From contig PDRZ01000032.1 of the NCBI GenBank assembly GCA_002747035.1, positions 1-43,836 on the forward strand: a stretch of DNA of 43,836 nt, written 5' to 3'. This DNA comes from Rhodobacterales bacterium. Lineage in GTDB: Bacteria; Pseudomonadota; Alphaproteobacteria; Rhodobacterales; Rhodobacteraceae. Below the pieces are notes generated by a model. The model did not search any database. It was not told where the DNA came from and saw only the letters and a program-made list of their open reading frames with translations. Below, piece by piece: positions 8,309 through 16,321 of the stretch (positions within the stretch are counted from its first letter, which is position 1; every line of letters starts with the position of its first letter). A program made the position numbers and the translations under genes.

Positions 8309-9136
8309 ATGACCCAGATGACCCCCGCCAACCTGTTCGACCTCACTGGCAAGGTGGCTCTTGTCACCGGTGGCGCCACCGGCATTGGCCGCATGGCCGC
8401 CGAAGGGCTTGCCGCCGCCGGTGCGCGCGTGTTGATTGCATCGCGCAAGGCCGAGGCCTGTAAAGCTGTTGCGGCCGAGATCAACGCCCTTGGCCTGCCC
8501 GGAACCGTCGAAGGGTTCGGCGGCGATGTGGCCACCGAAGACGGCATCGCCGCACTGGTGGCCGAGGTACAAAACCGCACTGACGCGCTCCATATCCTGA
8601 TGAACAACGCGGGCCGCACCTGGGGTGCGCCGCTTGGCCAACACCCCTACGAGGCCTGGGACAAGCTGATGGCCCTGAATGTTCAGGGCATGTTCCACCT
8701 GACCCAATCGCTCCTGCCCCTGTTGATGGCGGCACGGGCCGAAGGCGACCCGGCCCGCGTGATCAATGTCGGCTCCGTGATGGGAGACGTGCCGAAAGGC
8801 ACGGCGACCTATTCCTATGCGGTGTCCAAGGGCGCGGTGCATCACATGACCCGCGTTCTGTCCAACGACCTCGCACCGCAGGGGATCACCGTGAACGCCA
8901 TCGCACCGGGGCCTTTCGTGTCGAAAATGACCGCCTTTGCCATTGGCACGGAACAGGGTCAGGAACTGGCCGCCAAGGGCGTGCCGCTGGGCCGTGTAGG
9001 GCTGCCCGAAGACATTGCCGGAACCCTGCAATTTCTCTGTGGCAAGGGGGGGGCCTATATCTCGGGCGCCATCATTCCGTTGTCGGGGGGCATGCAGTCC
9101 CAGGCGATGAGCTCGATCTTTGGCGAAGATATCTGA
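8309..9136 (+). CDS. short-chain dehydrogenase/reductase (FabG/RhlG-like)
   Basis: The 275-residue product is a classical SDR that would oxidise or reduce a hydroxy/keto group using NAD(P). It has the nucleotide motif TGGATGIGR (about residues 19-27), NNAG, a catalytic Ser (NVGSVMGD), YSYAVSKG giving the Tyr-x3-Lys pair, and NAIAPGPF. The start at 8309 has a GAAAGGAA ribosome binding site and avoids overlap with the dehydrogenase gene upstream. The MaoC gene follows one base after its stop. In the pathway it could act on a hydroxyacyl-CoA or on a keto/hydroxy group elsewhere on the substrate. Confidence 0.88.
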   Translation: MTQMTPANLFDLTGKVALVTGGATGIGRMAAEGLAAAGARVLIASRKAEACKAVAAEINALGLPGTVEGFGGDVATEDGIAALVAEVQNRTDALHILMNNAGRTWGAPLGQHPYEAWDKLMALNVQGMFHLTQSLLPLLMAARAEGDPARVINVGSVMGDVPKGTATYSYAVSKGAVHHMTRVLSNDLAPQGITVNAIAPGPFVSKMTAFAIGTEQGQELAAKGVPLGRVGLPEDIAGTLQFLCGKGGAYISGAIIPLSGGMQSQAMSSIFGEDI

Positions 9137-9137
9137 C

Positions 9138-9605
9138 ATGACCGGATCCGTCACCGTCAACGACCTCAAAAACATGATCGGGCAAAAGTTCGGCACCTCT
9201 TCGTGGTTCGAAATCACGCAGGAAAAAATTGACGCCTTTGCCGATATCACCGAGGATTGGCAATTCATCCATGTGGACCCCGAGGCTGCAAGGAAAACCC
9301 CCTTTGGCGGCACCATTGCGCATGGGTTCCTGACCCTCTCAATGCTCTCGGCCATGGTCTATGAAATGCCCGTGGTCGATGGGGTGGTGATGGGCGTGAA
9401 CTATGGGTTTGACAAAATCCGCTTCCTCTCACCCGTCCCTGCCGGGGCGCGCATCCGCGGAGTTTTCACCGTACAATCGGTGGATGACAGCAAACCGGGC
9501 GAAATCACCATCGTGAACGGCGTGACGGTGGAAATCGAGGGAAACAACAAACCGGCGCTGATCGCCGAATGGATCGGCCGCCGCTATTTCGGAGAAACAA
9601 CATGA
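9138..9605 (+). CDS. MaoC-like (R)-specific enoyl-CoA hydratase
   Basis: The 155-residue single-hotdog protein would hydrate a 2-enoyl-CoA to the (3R)-hydroxyacyl-CoA. The hydratase-2 signature is visible as ITEDWQFIHVDPEAA with the Asp/His pair, followed by TPFGGTIAHGFLTLS. The ATG at 9138 follows the SDR stop after one base; a TTG 18 bases earlier is also possible. The gene overlaps the next SDR by four bases (ATGA). Next to an HSD17B4-like dehydrogenase it makes up the two activities of the peroxisomal multifunctional enzyme type 2. Confidence 0.9.
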   Translation: MTGSVTVNDLKNMIGQKFGTSSWFEITQEKIDAFADITEDWQFIHVDPEAARKTPFGGTIAHGFLTLSMLSAMVYEMPVVDGVVMGVNYGFDKIRFLSPVPAGARIRGVFTVQSVDDSKPGEITIVNGVTVEIEGNNKPALIAEWIGRRYFGETT

Positions 9606-10540
9606 CAGTAGATTTCAAGGGCCGCGTCGCCATTGTCACCGGCGCGGGCGTCGGCCTGGGCCGCAGCCACGCGCTTGGCCTGGCGGAACGCGGAGCCAGG
9701 GTGGTCGTCAACGATCTGGGTGCCGCGCGTGACGGCACCGGGTCATCAGACGCCGCCATGGATGTGGTGAAAGAGATTCGCGCCGCCGGGGGTCATGCCA
9801 TTGCCAACGGTGCCAACGTGGCCGACGCAGATCAGGTTCAGAACATGGTGGACGAAGCCATCGCCGAATTCGGCCATGTGGACATCCTGATCAACAACGC
9901 CGGCATCCTGCGCGATAAAACCTTCGCGAAAATGTCGCTTGAGGATTTCAAAACCGTCGTCGATGTCCACCTGATGGGGTCGGTCAACTGTACCCACGCG
10001 CTCTGGCGGCACATGTTGGAACGGGAATACGGGCGGATCGTCCTCACCTCCTCCTCCTCGGGGCTTTATGGCAACTTTGGTCAGGCCAACTATGGCGCGG
10101 CCAAATCGGCCATGCTGGGGCTGATGAACGTGCTCCACCACGAAGGCAGCCGCAAGAACGTGCGCACCAATGTGCTCGCCCCCACCGCGGTGACCCGGAT
10201 GACGGAAGAGCTGTTCCCGCCGGAGACCCACGCCCTGCTTGGCCCCGAAACCATCACGCCGGGCGTGCTGGCGCTTGTGGCCGAAGATGCGCCGTCCAAA
10301 ATGATGCTGGGCGCGGGCGGCGGGTCTTTTGCCGAAATCAAGGTCTATGAAACCCCCGGGATCACGCTGGATGGGGACGATCTGACCGCTGATAACGTCG
10401 CCGCTCAGATGGCCCGGATCCGCGACCCGCAAGGACAGACCGAAATGTCCGGGGCCTTTGCCCAGACTCAGAAATACATGCAGGCCATCGCCGCAATCCG
10501 CGGTATCGATCTGAATAAAAAGGATGAACCCCATGCGTGA
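9602..10540 (+). CDS. (3R)-hydroxyacyl-CoA dehydrogenase-like SDR (HSD17B4 type)
   Basis: The 312-residue product matches the dehydrogenase domain of peroxisomal multifunctional enzyme type 2: [65 protein letters not shown] and the YGAAK catalytic pair. It would oxidise the product of the neighbouring MaoC hydratase to the 3-ketoacyl-CoA with NAD. The start overlaps the MaoC stop (ATGA), and its own stop lies inside the start of the thiolase gene. This arrangement is consistent with tight co-translation. Confidence 0.92.
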   Translation: MTVDFKGRVAIVTGAGVGLGRSHALGLAERGARVVVNDLGAARDGTGSSDAAMDVVKEIRAAGGHAIANGANVADADQVQNMVDEAIAEFGHVDILINNAGILRDKTFAKMSLEDFKTVVDVHLMGSVNCTHALWRHMLEREYGRIVLTSSSSGLYGNFGQANYGAAKSAMLGLMNVLHHEGSRKNVRTNVLAPTAVTRMTEELFPPETHALLGPETITPGVLALVAEDAPSKMMLGAGGGSFAEIKVYETPGITLDGDDLTADNVAAQMARIRDPQGQTEMSGAFAQTQKYMQAIAAIRGIDLNKKDEPHA

Positions 10541-11735
10541 CGCAGTCATCGTTTCCACCGCGCGCACCCCGATTGGCAAGGCCTATCGCGGCGCATTCAA
10601 CGCCACCTCGGCACAGACCCTGATCGGTCACGCCGTCTCCAACGCGGTGTCCCGTGCGGGGCTTGACGGCTCTGAAATTTCGGACTGCGTGATCGGCGCG
10701 GCCCTGCAACAAGGCTCAACCGGCGGCAATATCGGGCGTCAGGCGGTGATCCGCGCGGGCCTGCCCGTCACCATCGCCGGCATGTCGCTGGACCGCCAAT
10801 GTGCGTCCGGCATGATGGCCATCGCCACGGCCGCCAAACAGGTTGTGCATGACGGCATGGACATCGTCATCGGCGGCGGGGTCGAATCCATTTCGCTTGT
10901 GCAAAACGAAAAGATGCGCACCGACCACATGGCCGACAAATGGGTGATGCAGAACAAACCCGCGCTCTACATGTCCATGCTGGAAACCGCCGAAGTGGTG
11001 GCCGACCGCTATAATGTCACCCGCGAGGATCAGGACGCCTACGCCCTGCAATCCCAGCAACGCACCGCCGCCGCGCAAGAGGCCGGGCGCTTTGACGACG
11101 AAATCGTGCCCCTGACCACCAACATGGGCGTGATGGACAAGGAAACCAAAGAGATTTCGTTTCACGAGGTGACGCTGGACAAGGACGAGGGTAACCGCCC
11201 CTCAACCACGCTGGAAAACCTGCAAGGGCTCAACCCGGTATTCAAGGGTGGCCAACAGGTCAAAGAAGGCAGGTTCATCACCGCGGGCAACGCCTCGCAG
11301 CTCTCCGATGGCGCGTCGGCAAGCGTGATCATGGAGGCGAAAGAAGCCGAAAAACGCGGCCTCCAGCCGCTGGGCCGCTATGTCGGCGTCATGGCCGCAG
11401 GGCTGGAGCCCGACGAAATGGGCATCGGCCCGATTTATGCCGTTCCGAAACTGCTCGGGGCGCATGGCCTCAAGATGGACGATATCGGCCTCTGGGAACT
11501 GAACGAAGCCTTCGCCTGTCAGGTGCTGCATTCGGCCCGCGTGCTGGGCATCCCGGATGAAATCCTCAACGTCAACGGCGGGGCGATTTCGGTGGGTCAC
11601 CCCTATGGCATGTCCGGTGCCCGCATGGTCGGCCACGCGCTGATCGAAGGCAAACGGCGCGGTGCGAAATACGTGGTCTGCACCATGTGCGTCGGTGGCG
11701 GTATGGGGGCTGCAGGCCTGTTCGAAGTCCTGTAA
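10533..11735 (+). CDS. acetyl-CoA acyltransferase (thiolase)
   Basis: This enzyme cleaves the 3-ketoacyl-CoA with CoA to acetyl- or propionyl-CoA and a shortened acyl-CoA. The 400-residue product has the nucleophile Cys90 ([12 protein letters not shown]), the [17 protein letters not shown] histidine motif, and the C-terminal [13 protein letters not shown] cysteine motif. Two nearby ATGs exist. The one at 10533 is chosen because AAGGA is at correct spacing to it and would abut the ATG at 10524. It closes one complete beta-oxidation round in the cluster. Confidence 0.94.
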   Translation: MRDAVIVSTARTPIGKAYRGAFNATSAQTLIGHAVSNAVSRAGLDGSEISDCVIGAALQQGSTGGNIGRQAVIRAGLPVTIAGMSLDRQCASGMMAIATAAKQVVHDGMDIVIGGGVESISLVQNEKMRTDHMADKWVMQNKPALYMSMLETAEVVADRYNVTREDQDAYALQSQQRTAAAQEAGRFDDEIVPLTTNMGVMDKETKEISFHEVTLDKDEGNRPSTTLENLQGLNPVFKGGQQVKEGRFITAGNASQLSDGASASVIMEAKEAEKRGLQPLGRYVGVMAAGLEPDEMGIGPIYAVPKLLGAHGLKMDDIGLWELNEAFACQVLHSARVLGIPDEILNVNGGAISVGHPYGMSGARMVGHALIEGKRRGAKYVVCTMCVGGGMGAAGLFEVL

Positions 11736-11778
11736 CAGAGGGACACAAAACTCTCCCTGACCCGCGCATGGGCGGCGC

Positions 11779-11802
11779 GGGTGGGTGGGTGGGTGGGTGG
11801 GG
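11779..11802 (+). other. G-quadruplex-type GGGT microsatellite
   Basis: GGGT is repeated five times and followed by GGGG, giving six G-runs with single-base loops. This is the most stable class of parallel quadruplex. It lies on the coding strand in the 131-bp gap between the thiolase and the nitronate-monooxygenase-like gene, so it would be present in the mRNA of a read-through transcript. Confidence 0.75.
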
Positions 11803-11866
11803 CGACGCTCATGCGCGGCCCCCCATCAAACCAAAACCAGAACCAAGACCAAAACAAGGAAATCAC

Positions 11867-12838
11867 ATGACCCTACCCCATCACTTCAACAATCTGTCCC
11901 TGCCCGCCGTGGGGGCGCCCTTGTTCATCATTTCCAATCCCGATCTGGTCATTGCCCAATGCAAGGCTGGCATCGTCGGCTCTTTCCCCGCACTCAACGC
12001 GCGTGAAAAGGACGGCGACCCGATCCTGCTCGACGCTTGGCTCAAACGCATCACCGAAGAACTGGACCGCCACAATCAGCAGAATCCCGACAATCCGGCC
12101 GCGCCCTATGCGGTGAACCAGATCGTGCATCGCTCAAACCAACGGCTCGAACGCGATCTTGAAATCTGTAATAAATGGAACGTTCCGATCTGGATCACCT
12201 CGCTGGGGGCCCGGACCGAGGTGAACGACGCCGCCCATGATTGCGGCGGCATCACGCTGCATGACATCATCAACAACCGCTTCGCCAAAAAGGCCATTGA
12301 AAAGGGTGCGGACGGGCTGATCGCCGTGGCCGCCGGTGCGGGCGGCCATGCCGGCGCGCTTTCGCCCCTCGCGTTGATTTCCGAAATCCGCGAATGGTTC
12401 GACGGGCCGCTCCTGCTCTCTGGTGCCATCGCCAATGGCGCGTCCATCCTTGCGGCACAAGCCATGGGCGCCGACCTTGCCTATATCGGCTCACCCTTCA
12501 TCGCCACGGACGAAGCCAACGCGCAGCCCGAATACAAACAGATGATCGTCGACAGCAGCGCGGATGACATCGTCTATTCCAATCTCTTCACCGGGGTGCA
12601 TGGCAACTACCTCAAACCCTCGATTGCCAGGGCGGGCATGGACCCCGACGCGCTGGAAACCTCGGATCCGTCGAAAATGAACTTCGGCGGCGACCGCGAA
12701 AAACCAAAGTCGTGGAAAGAAATCTGGGGCTCTGGCCAGGGCATCGGCGCGGTCAAATCCATTGGCCCCGCCGCCGATCTGATTGCCCGTTACAAAACCG
12801 AATATGCCGCCGCGCGTAACAGGCTGTGTAATGGCTGA
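11867..12838 (+). CDS. nitronate monooxygenase-family flavoprotein
   Basis: The 323-residue product belongs to the FMN-dependent 2-nitropropane dioxygenase/NMO family, which also includes FabK-like enoyl reductases. It shows GAPLFIISNPDLVIAQCKAG, GIVGSFPALNAR, the phosphate-binding VAAGAGGHAG and LSGAIANGASILAAQAMGAD. It has an AAGGAAATCAC ribosome binding site and overlaps the following gene by eight bases. Relatives occur in many acyl-CoA catabolic clusters (including steroid-degradation loci) without a settled role, so true nitronate activity should not be assumed. Confidence 0.85.
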   Translation: MTLPHHFNNLSLPAVGAPLFIISNPDLVIAQCKAGIVGSFPALNAREKDGDPILLDAWLKRITEELDRHNQQNPDNPAAPYAVNQIVHRSNQRLERDLEICNKWNVPIWITSLGARTEVNDAAHDCGGITLHDIINNRFAKKAIEKGADGLIAVAAGAGGHAGALSPLALISEIREWFDGPLLLSGAIANGASILAAQAMGADLAYIGSPFIATDEANAQPEYKQMIVDSSADDIVYSNLFTGVHGNYLKPSIARAGMDPDALETSDPSKMNFGGDREKPKSWKEIWGSGQGIGAVKSIGPAADLIARYKTEYAAARNRLCNG

Positions 12839-13496
12839 ACTCATCCTCATTCGGCATGGCCAGGCGTCGTTCGGAACCGGTGACTATGACCGCCTGTCGC
12901 CGCTTGGCCATCAGCAATCCGTGGCTCTGGGTCAGGTGCTGGCCGAATGGGATGCCCGCCCGGGTGCCTTCTTCATCGGCTCCCTGCGTCGTCAGAGAGA
13001 GACACTGGAGGGCATCCTCACCGGCATGGGCAAGGCCGCAGAGCCAGAGATCGACCCAAACCTCAACGAATTCGATTTCGAAGCCCTTTTGCATGCCCGC
13101 TTTCCCGATGGCTCCGGCCCGGACGGGATCAACAAGGACCATAAAACCCATTTCCGCTGCTTACGCGAAACCGTGTTGATGTGGCAGCGCGATGAAATCG
13201 ACAACCCGCCTGAGACATGGGACAACTATTGCGCCCGCGTCGAAGCGGCCCGCGCCAATATCATGCGCCCCGGCCTGGACACCGTGCTTGCGGTGTCATC
13301 AGGCGGAACGATCTCGCAACTGATCGGGGCCGTGCTGGGCACCCCCGCGCCGGTACAGATCAAGCTGCAACTCCAGATGAAGAATTGCGCCGTCAATCGC
13401 TTCATCTATTCTGAACGCTCGGTGTACCTGCATTCCTTCAACGAAGTACCGCATATCAACGCCAGCAATTCCGACACGCTGCTGACTTATAGCTGA
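12831..13496 (+). CDS. histidine phosphatase (phosphoglycerate mutase-like)
   Basis: The 221-residue product begins MAELILIRHGQASFG with the RHG catalytic motif, and has a second histidine-phosphatase region (LAVSSGGTISQLIGAVLG) in which the usual GH is replaced by SG. The start overlaps the previous gene by eight bases, and the APH-kinase gene follows after eight bases. Pairing of a phosphatase-fold protein with an APH-type kinase suggests a phosphorylated intermediate in the pathway. That is an inference; such phosphatases also act on small phosphoesters in general. Confidence 0.82.
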   Translation: MAELILIRHGQASFGTGDYDRLSPLGHQQSVALGQVLAEWDARPGAFFIGSLRRQRETLEGILTGMGKAAEPEIDPNLNEFDFEALLHARFPDGSGPDGINKDHKTHFRCLRETVLMWQRDEIDNPPETWDNYCARVEAARANIMRPGLDTVLAVSSGGTISQLIGAVLGTPAPVQIKLQLQMKNCAVNRFIYSERSVYLHSFNEVPHINASNSDTLLTYS

Positions 13497-13504
13497 GGAC
13501 AAAC

Positions 13505-14539
13505 ATGACCGAAAACACCGCTGCCCAGCTTGACCTGGTCGCCATCGAAAAATACCTCACCGCGCATTTGCCGGGGTTTCGTGGGCCAATCAGCCTGCAC
13601 AAATTCTCGGTGGGCCAATCCAACCCCACGTTTCGTCTGACCACACCGTCGGGCGACTACGTGCTGCGGCGCAAACCGCCGGGGGTGCTGCTCAAATCCG
13701 CCCATGCGGTGGACCGTGAGTACCGCGTGCAAAAGGCGCTGGCCGATACCGACGTGCCGGTCGCAAGAATGCACCTGCTGTGCGAAGACAATGACGTGAT
13801 CGGCTCGGCCTTTTACGTGATGGAAAACGTCGAAGGCCGCCGGTTCGACGACCCAGCCCTGCCCGAACTGGACATCGCCGACCGCCGTCCCGTGCTGAAC
13901 GAAATGGGCCGGGTGCTGGCTGCAATCCACGATGTGGATATCAACGCCGTGGGGCTTGGCGACTATGGGCCGGAAGGCAACTATTTCGAACGCCAGGTGG
14001 GCCGATGGTCCAAACAATACGAAGCCTCCAAGACGGACGAAATCCCACAGATGGACGAACTCTCTCAATGGCTGGCCGCCAATATCCCCGCCGACGATGG
14101 CCAACGCACGCTGGTCCATGGCGATTACCGCATCGACAACATGCTGTGGGCTGCGGACGAACCGCGCGTGGTCGCGGTGTTGGATTGGGAGCTTTCGACC
14201 ACCGGCCATCCGTTTGCCGATGTGGGGGCGGTGATCATGCAATGGGCCATGCCCCCGGGCAAAGAAGGCCGCGGGCTGGCCGGTATCGACCGCACGGCTC
14301 AGGGGCTGGTGACGGACGAAGAGTTCATTGCCCATTATTGCGACCTGCGCGGGTTGCCGGGGATCGACAAGTTCGGCTTCTACCTCGCCTTCAACTTCTT
14401 CCGCATGGGTGGGATTTTGCAGGGCGTGTTGAAACGCGCCATCGACGGCAATGCCTCCAACCCCGAAAGGGCGAAAAAGCTGGGCGGGTTTGTCCCGGTC
14501 TTTGCCAATGCCGGATTGCAGGCGGCCAAGACGGTCTGA
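13505..14539 (+). CDS. APH-family phosphotransferase (ACAD10/11 kinase-domain or LvaA-like)
   Basis: The 344-residue product has the aminoglycoside-phosphotransferase kinase fold. It shows a glycine-rich loop region (FSVGQSNPTFRL), a lysine-like ATP site (YVLRRKPPG), the catalytic loop HGDYRIDN (205-212) and the metal motif LDWE (226-229). Relatives are the kinase domain of animal ACAD10/11 and the LvaA protein of the Pseudomonas levulinate operon, which phosphorylate 4-hydroxyacyl-CoAs. Similar proteins also occur in mycobacterial cholesterol loci. Its stop overlaps the next start (TGATG). A role on antibiotics is unlikely in this context. Confidence 0.85.
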   Translation: MTENTAAQLDLVAIEKYLTAHLPGFRGPISLHKFSVGQSNPTFRLTTPSGDYVLRRKPPGVLLKSAHAVDREYRVQKALADTDVPVARMHLLCEDNDVIGSAFYVMENVEGRRFDDPALPELDIADRRPVLNEMGRVLAAIHDVDINAVGLGDYGPEGNYFERQVGRWSKQYEASKTDEIPQMDELSQWLAANIPADDGQRTLVHGDYRIDNMLWAADEPRVVAVLDWELSTTGHPFADVGAVIMQWAMPPGKEGRGLAGIDRTAQGLVTDEEFIAHYCDLRGLPGIDKFGFYLAFNFFRMGGILQGVLKRAIDGNASNPERAKKLGGFVPVFANAGLQAAKTV

Positions 14540-14949
14540 TGGACGATCATCTGCGCGAACCGCCCTATCCGTTTCAGGCCCATCTTGGCTTTACCATCGA
14601 CGACTGGTCAGATGGGTTCTGTCGCCTGACCCAGCCGATGCTTGACCACCTTGGCAATCGCTATGGCATCCCCCATGGCGGCGCACTTGCCACGCTGCTG
14701 GATACCGCCTGTGGCTATGCTGTGTGCTACACTGGCGATCGCGAGAGGCCGCAGCTTGTCATGACGCTGTCGCTCAATATCCAATACCTGTCCGTGGCGC
14801 GGGGAAAACAACTGATCGCAACGGGGCGCAAAACCGGCGGCGGGCGTTCCATCGCCTTTGCCGAAGGTGAAATTCATGACGAAAACGGAACCGTGATCGC
14901 CACGGCCACCGCAGTATTCAAATACCGCACAGGGAAGGGAAAACCATGA
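14539..14949 (+). CDS. PaaI-family hotdog thioesterase
   Basis: The 136-residue hotdog protein would hydrolyse acyl-CoA thioesters, possibly to free CoA from dead-end products. It has the hallmark HGGALATLLDTACGYAV segment and the ISIN-like LSLNIQYLSVARG strand. The ATG overlaps the stop of the kinase gene and the 3' end overlaps the next gene by four bases, so it is within the same translationally coupled string. Confidence 0.88.
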   Translation: MDDHLREPPYPFQAHLGFTIDDWSDGFCRLTQPMLDHLGNRYGIPHGGALATLLDTACGYAVCYTGDRERPQLVMTLSLNIQYLSVARGKQLIATGRKTGGGRSIAFAEGEIHDENGTVIATATAVFKYRTGKGKP

Positions 14950-15974
14950 CTGAACACATGCAGCGCATCGCGCTGGCCGCGCGCCCGGTGGGTGCCCCCA
15001 GGGACAGCGATTTCAGCCTTGAAACCGGCGACATCCCCACCCCCGGCGCGGGCGAGGTGTTGGTGCGGGTGCATTACATGTCGCTCGACCCTTATATGCG
15101 CGGTCGGATGTCGGATGCAAAATCCTATGCCGATCCGGTGCCAATCGGCGGCACGATGGAAGCCGGGGGCGTCGGCGAAGTGCTTGCCTCCAACGATCCG
15201 GCGTTTGCTCCGGGTGACTTTGCCTTTGGCATGTTCGGATGGGCCACCCACGCGGTGCAGCCCGCCAAAATGATGCGCAAACTGAACCCCGACCACGGTC
15301 CGATTACGGCGGCGCTTGGCGTGCTGGGGATGCCGGGGTTCACCGGCTGGTACGGACTAAATGAAATCGGCAAACCCAAAGCGGGCGAGACCCTCGTGGT
15401 GGCCGCGGCCACCGGACCCGTAGGATCAATGGTCGGGCAACTGGCCAAAGCCGCGGGCCTGCGCGCCGTGGGCATCGCCGGAGGGGCGGATAAATGTGCG
15501 TTGGCCGTGGACACGTTCGGGTTTGACGCCTGTATCGATCACCGCGCGTACAAAGATGCGGCGACGTTGCGCAAAGCGCTGGCCGCCGAATGCCCGGACG
15601 GGGTGGACATTTATTTTGAAAATGTCGGCGGCAAGGTGTTCGATGCAGTATTGCCGTTGATGAACCGCTTTGGCCGTATCCCGGTCTGCGGCATGATCTC
15701 GGCCTATAACGCCACCGAACTGCCCAAAGGCCCGGACACTTTCCCAACATTCTGGCGTACCCTGCTTGTCAAACACCTGACAGCTACGGGTTTCATCATC
15801 ATGAACCACTGGGACCAATACCCGAACTTCCTGAACGACGTTGGCCCCAAAGTAGCCAGCGGCGACATCGCGGTTCTGGAAGACATCGCCGTGGGCCTTG
15901 AAAACGCCCCGAGGGCGTTCATGGGCCTGCTGGAAGGACGCAACAAGGGCAAGCAAATCGTCAAACTGATCTGA
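14946..15974 (+). CDS. NADP-dependent medium-chain reductase (leukotriene B4 dehydrogenase-like)
   Basis: The 342-residue product is a zinc-free MDR enzyme of the LTB4 12-hydroxydehydrogenase / YncB-CurA-like group, which reduces alpha,beta-unsaturated ketones or oxidises allylic alcohols. It shows VHYMSLDPYMRGRM, the MPGFTGWYGLNEIG segment and the cofactor loop VVAAATGPVGSMVGQLAK. It is the last gene of the cluster, overlapping the thioesterase by ATGA. A double-bond reductase fits catabolism of an unsaturated or cyclic substrate. Confidence 0.88.
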   Translation: MTEHMQRIALAARPVGAPRDSDFSLETGDIPTPGAGEVLVRVHYMSLDPYMRGRMSDAKSYADPVPIGGTMEAGGVGEVLASNDPAFAPGDFAFGMFGWATHAVQPAKMMRKLNPDHGPITAALGVLGMPGFTGWYGLNEIGKPKAGETLVVAAATGPVGSMVGQLAKAAGLRAVGIAGGADKCALAVDTFGFDACIDHRAYKDAATLRKALAAECPDGVDIYFENVGGKVFDAVLPLMNRFGRIPVCGMISAYNATELPKGPDTFPTFWRTLLVKHLTATGFIIMNHWDQYPNFLNDVGPKVASGDIAVLEDIAVGLENAPRAFMGLLEGRNKGKQIVKLI

Positions 15975-16009
15975 TTTGCACGACATCCACCTCAGGCCGG
16001 TCACGATTA

Positions 16010-16088
16010 TTAAAGCACTCGACCTTTAACCTGAGACAGGGAAAGGGGCGAACGCAGCGCGACATTTATGTGTTTCGCGCGTCCTGCC
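16010..16088 (+). repeat. dispersed repeat, copy A (about 79 bp)
   Basis: This stretch matches the reverse complement of 41099-41178 over about 79 bp. It includes an identical core of about 35 bp that contains GCGCGACATTTATGTGTTTC. It lies in the 347-bp gap between the catabolic cluster and the carboxypeptidase gene, where no gene was found. Both copies contain ATGTGTTTCGCGCGTCCTGCC, but neither opens a convincing gene. Confidence 0.85.
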
Positions 16089-16122
16089 AAAATCCCGTGA
16101 GTCACGGTTTTTGGCAGGACGC
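16079..16122. repeat. 44-bp near-perfect palindrome
   Basis: Outer arms GCGTCCTGCCAAAA / TTTTGGCAGGACGC enclose a second palindrome CCGTGAGTCACGG. It is followed by TTTAAAA. It overlaps the right end of repeat copy A and may act as a weak terminator for the catabolic operon or as a cruciform. Confidence 0.75.
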
Positions 16123-16321
16123 TTTAAAAATCATTGCCACATTCCTGCCACAATGGCCGATTTTGGGGGGCAAGCGTCCCCCGTCCCCCATATGTGGGAA
16201 ATGAAAAATTACAACCCCTTGAAATCTAATCTTTATTTGCAAGGCCCTGCGTGTTATCCTGCTTCCAATAACAAAGCCGACCGGAAAACCGGCGGCATGA
16301 GGCAGAAAATAGGTGAAACCC

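Noticed and set aside
6955-8619. A 554-codon open frame on the minus strand
   Set aside because: It lies opposite two well-supported genes (acyl-CoA dehydrogenase and SDR), has low-complexity Gly/His/Arg-rich composition and no family motif. Such antisense frames are common in GC-rich DNA.
13505-14539. Aminoglycoside resistance gene
   Set aside because: The kinase fold is APH-like, but its place inside a beta-oxidation operon and its similarity to ACAD10/11- and LvaA-type proteins argue for an acyl-CoA substrate.
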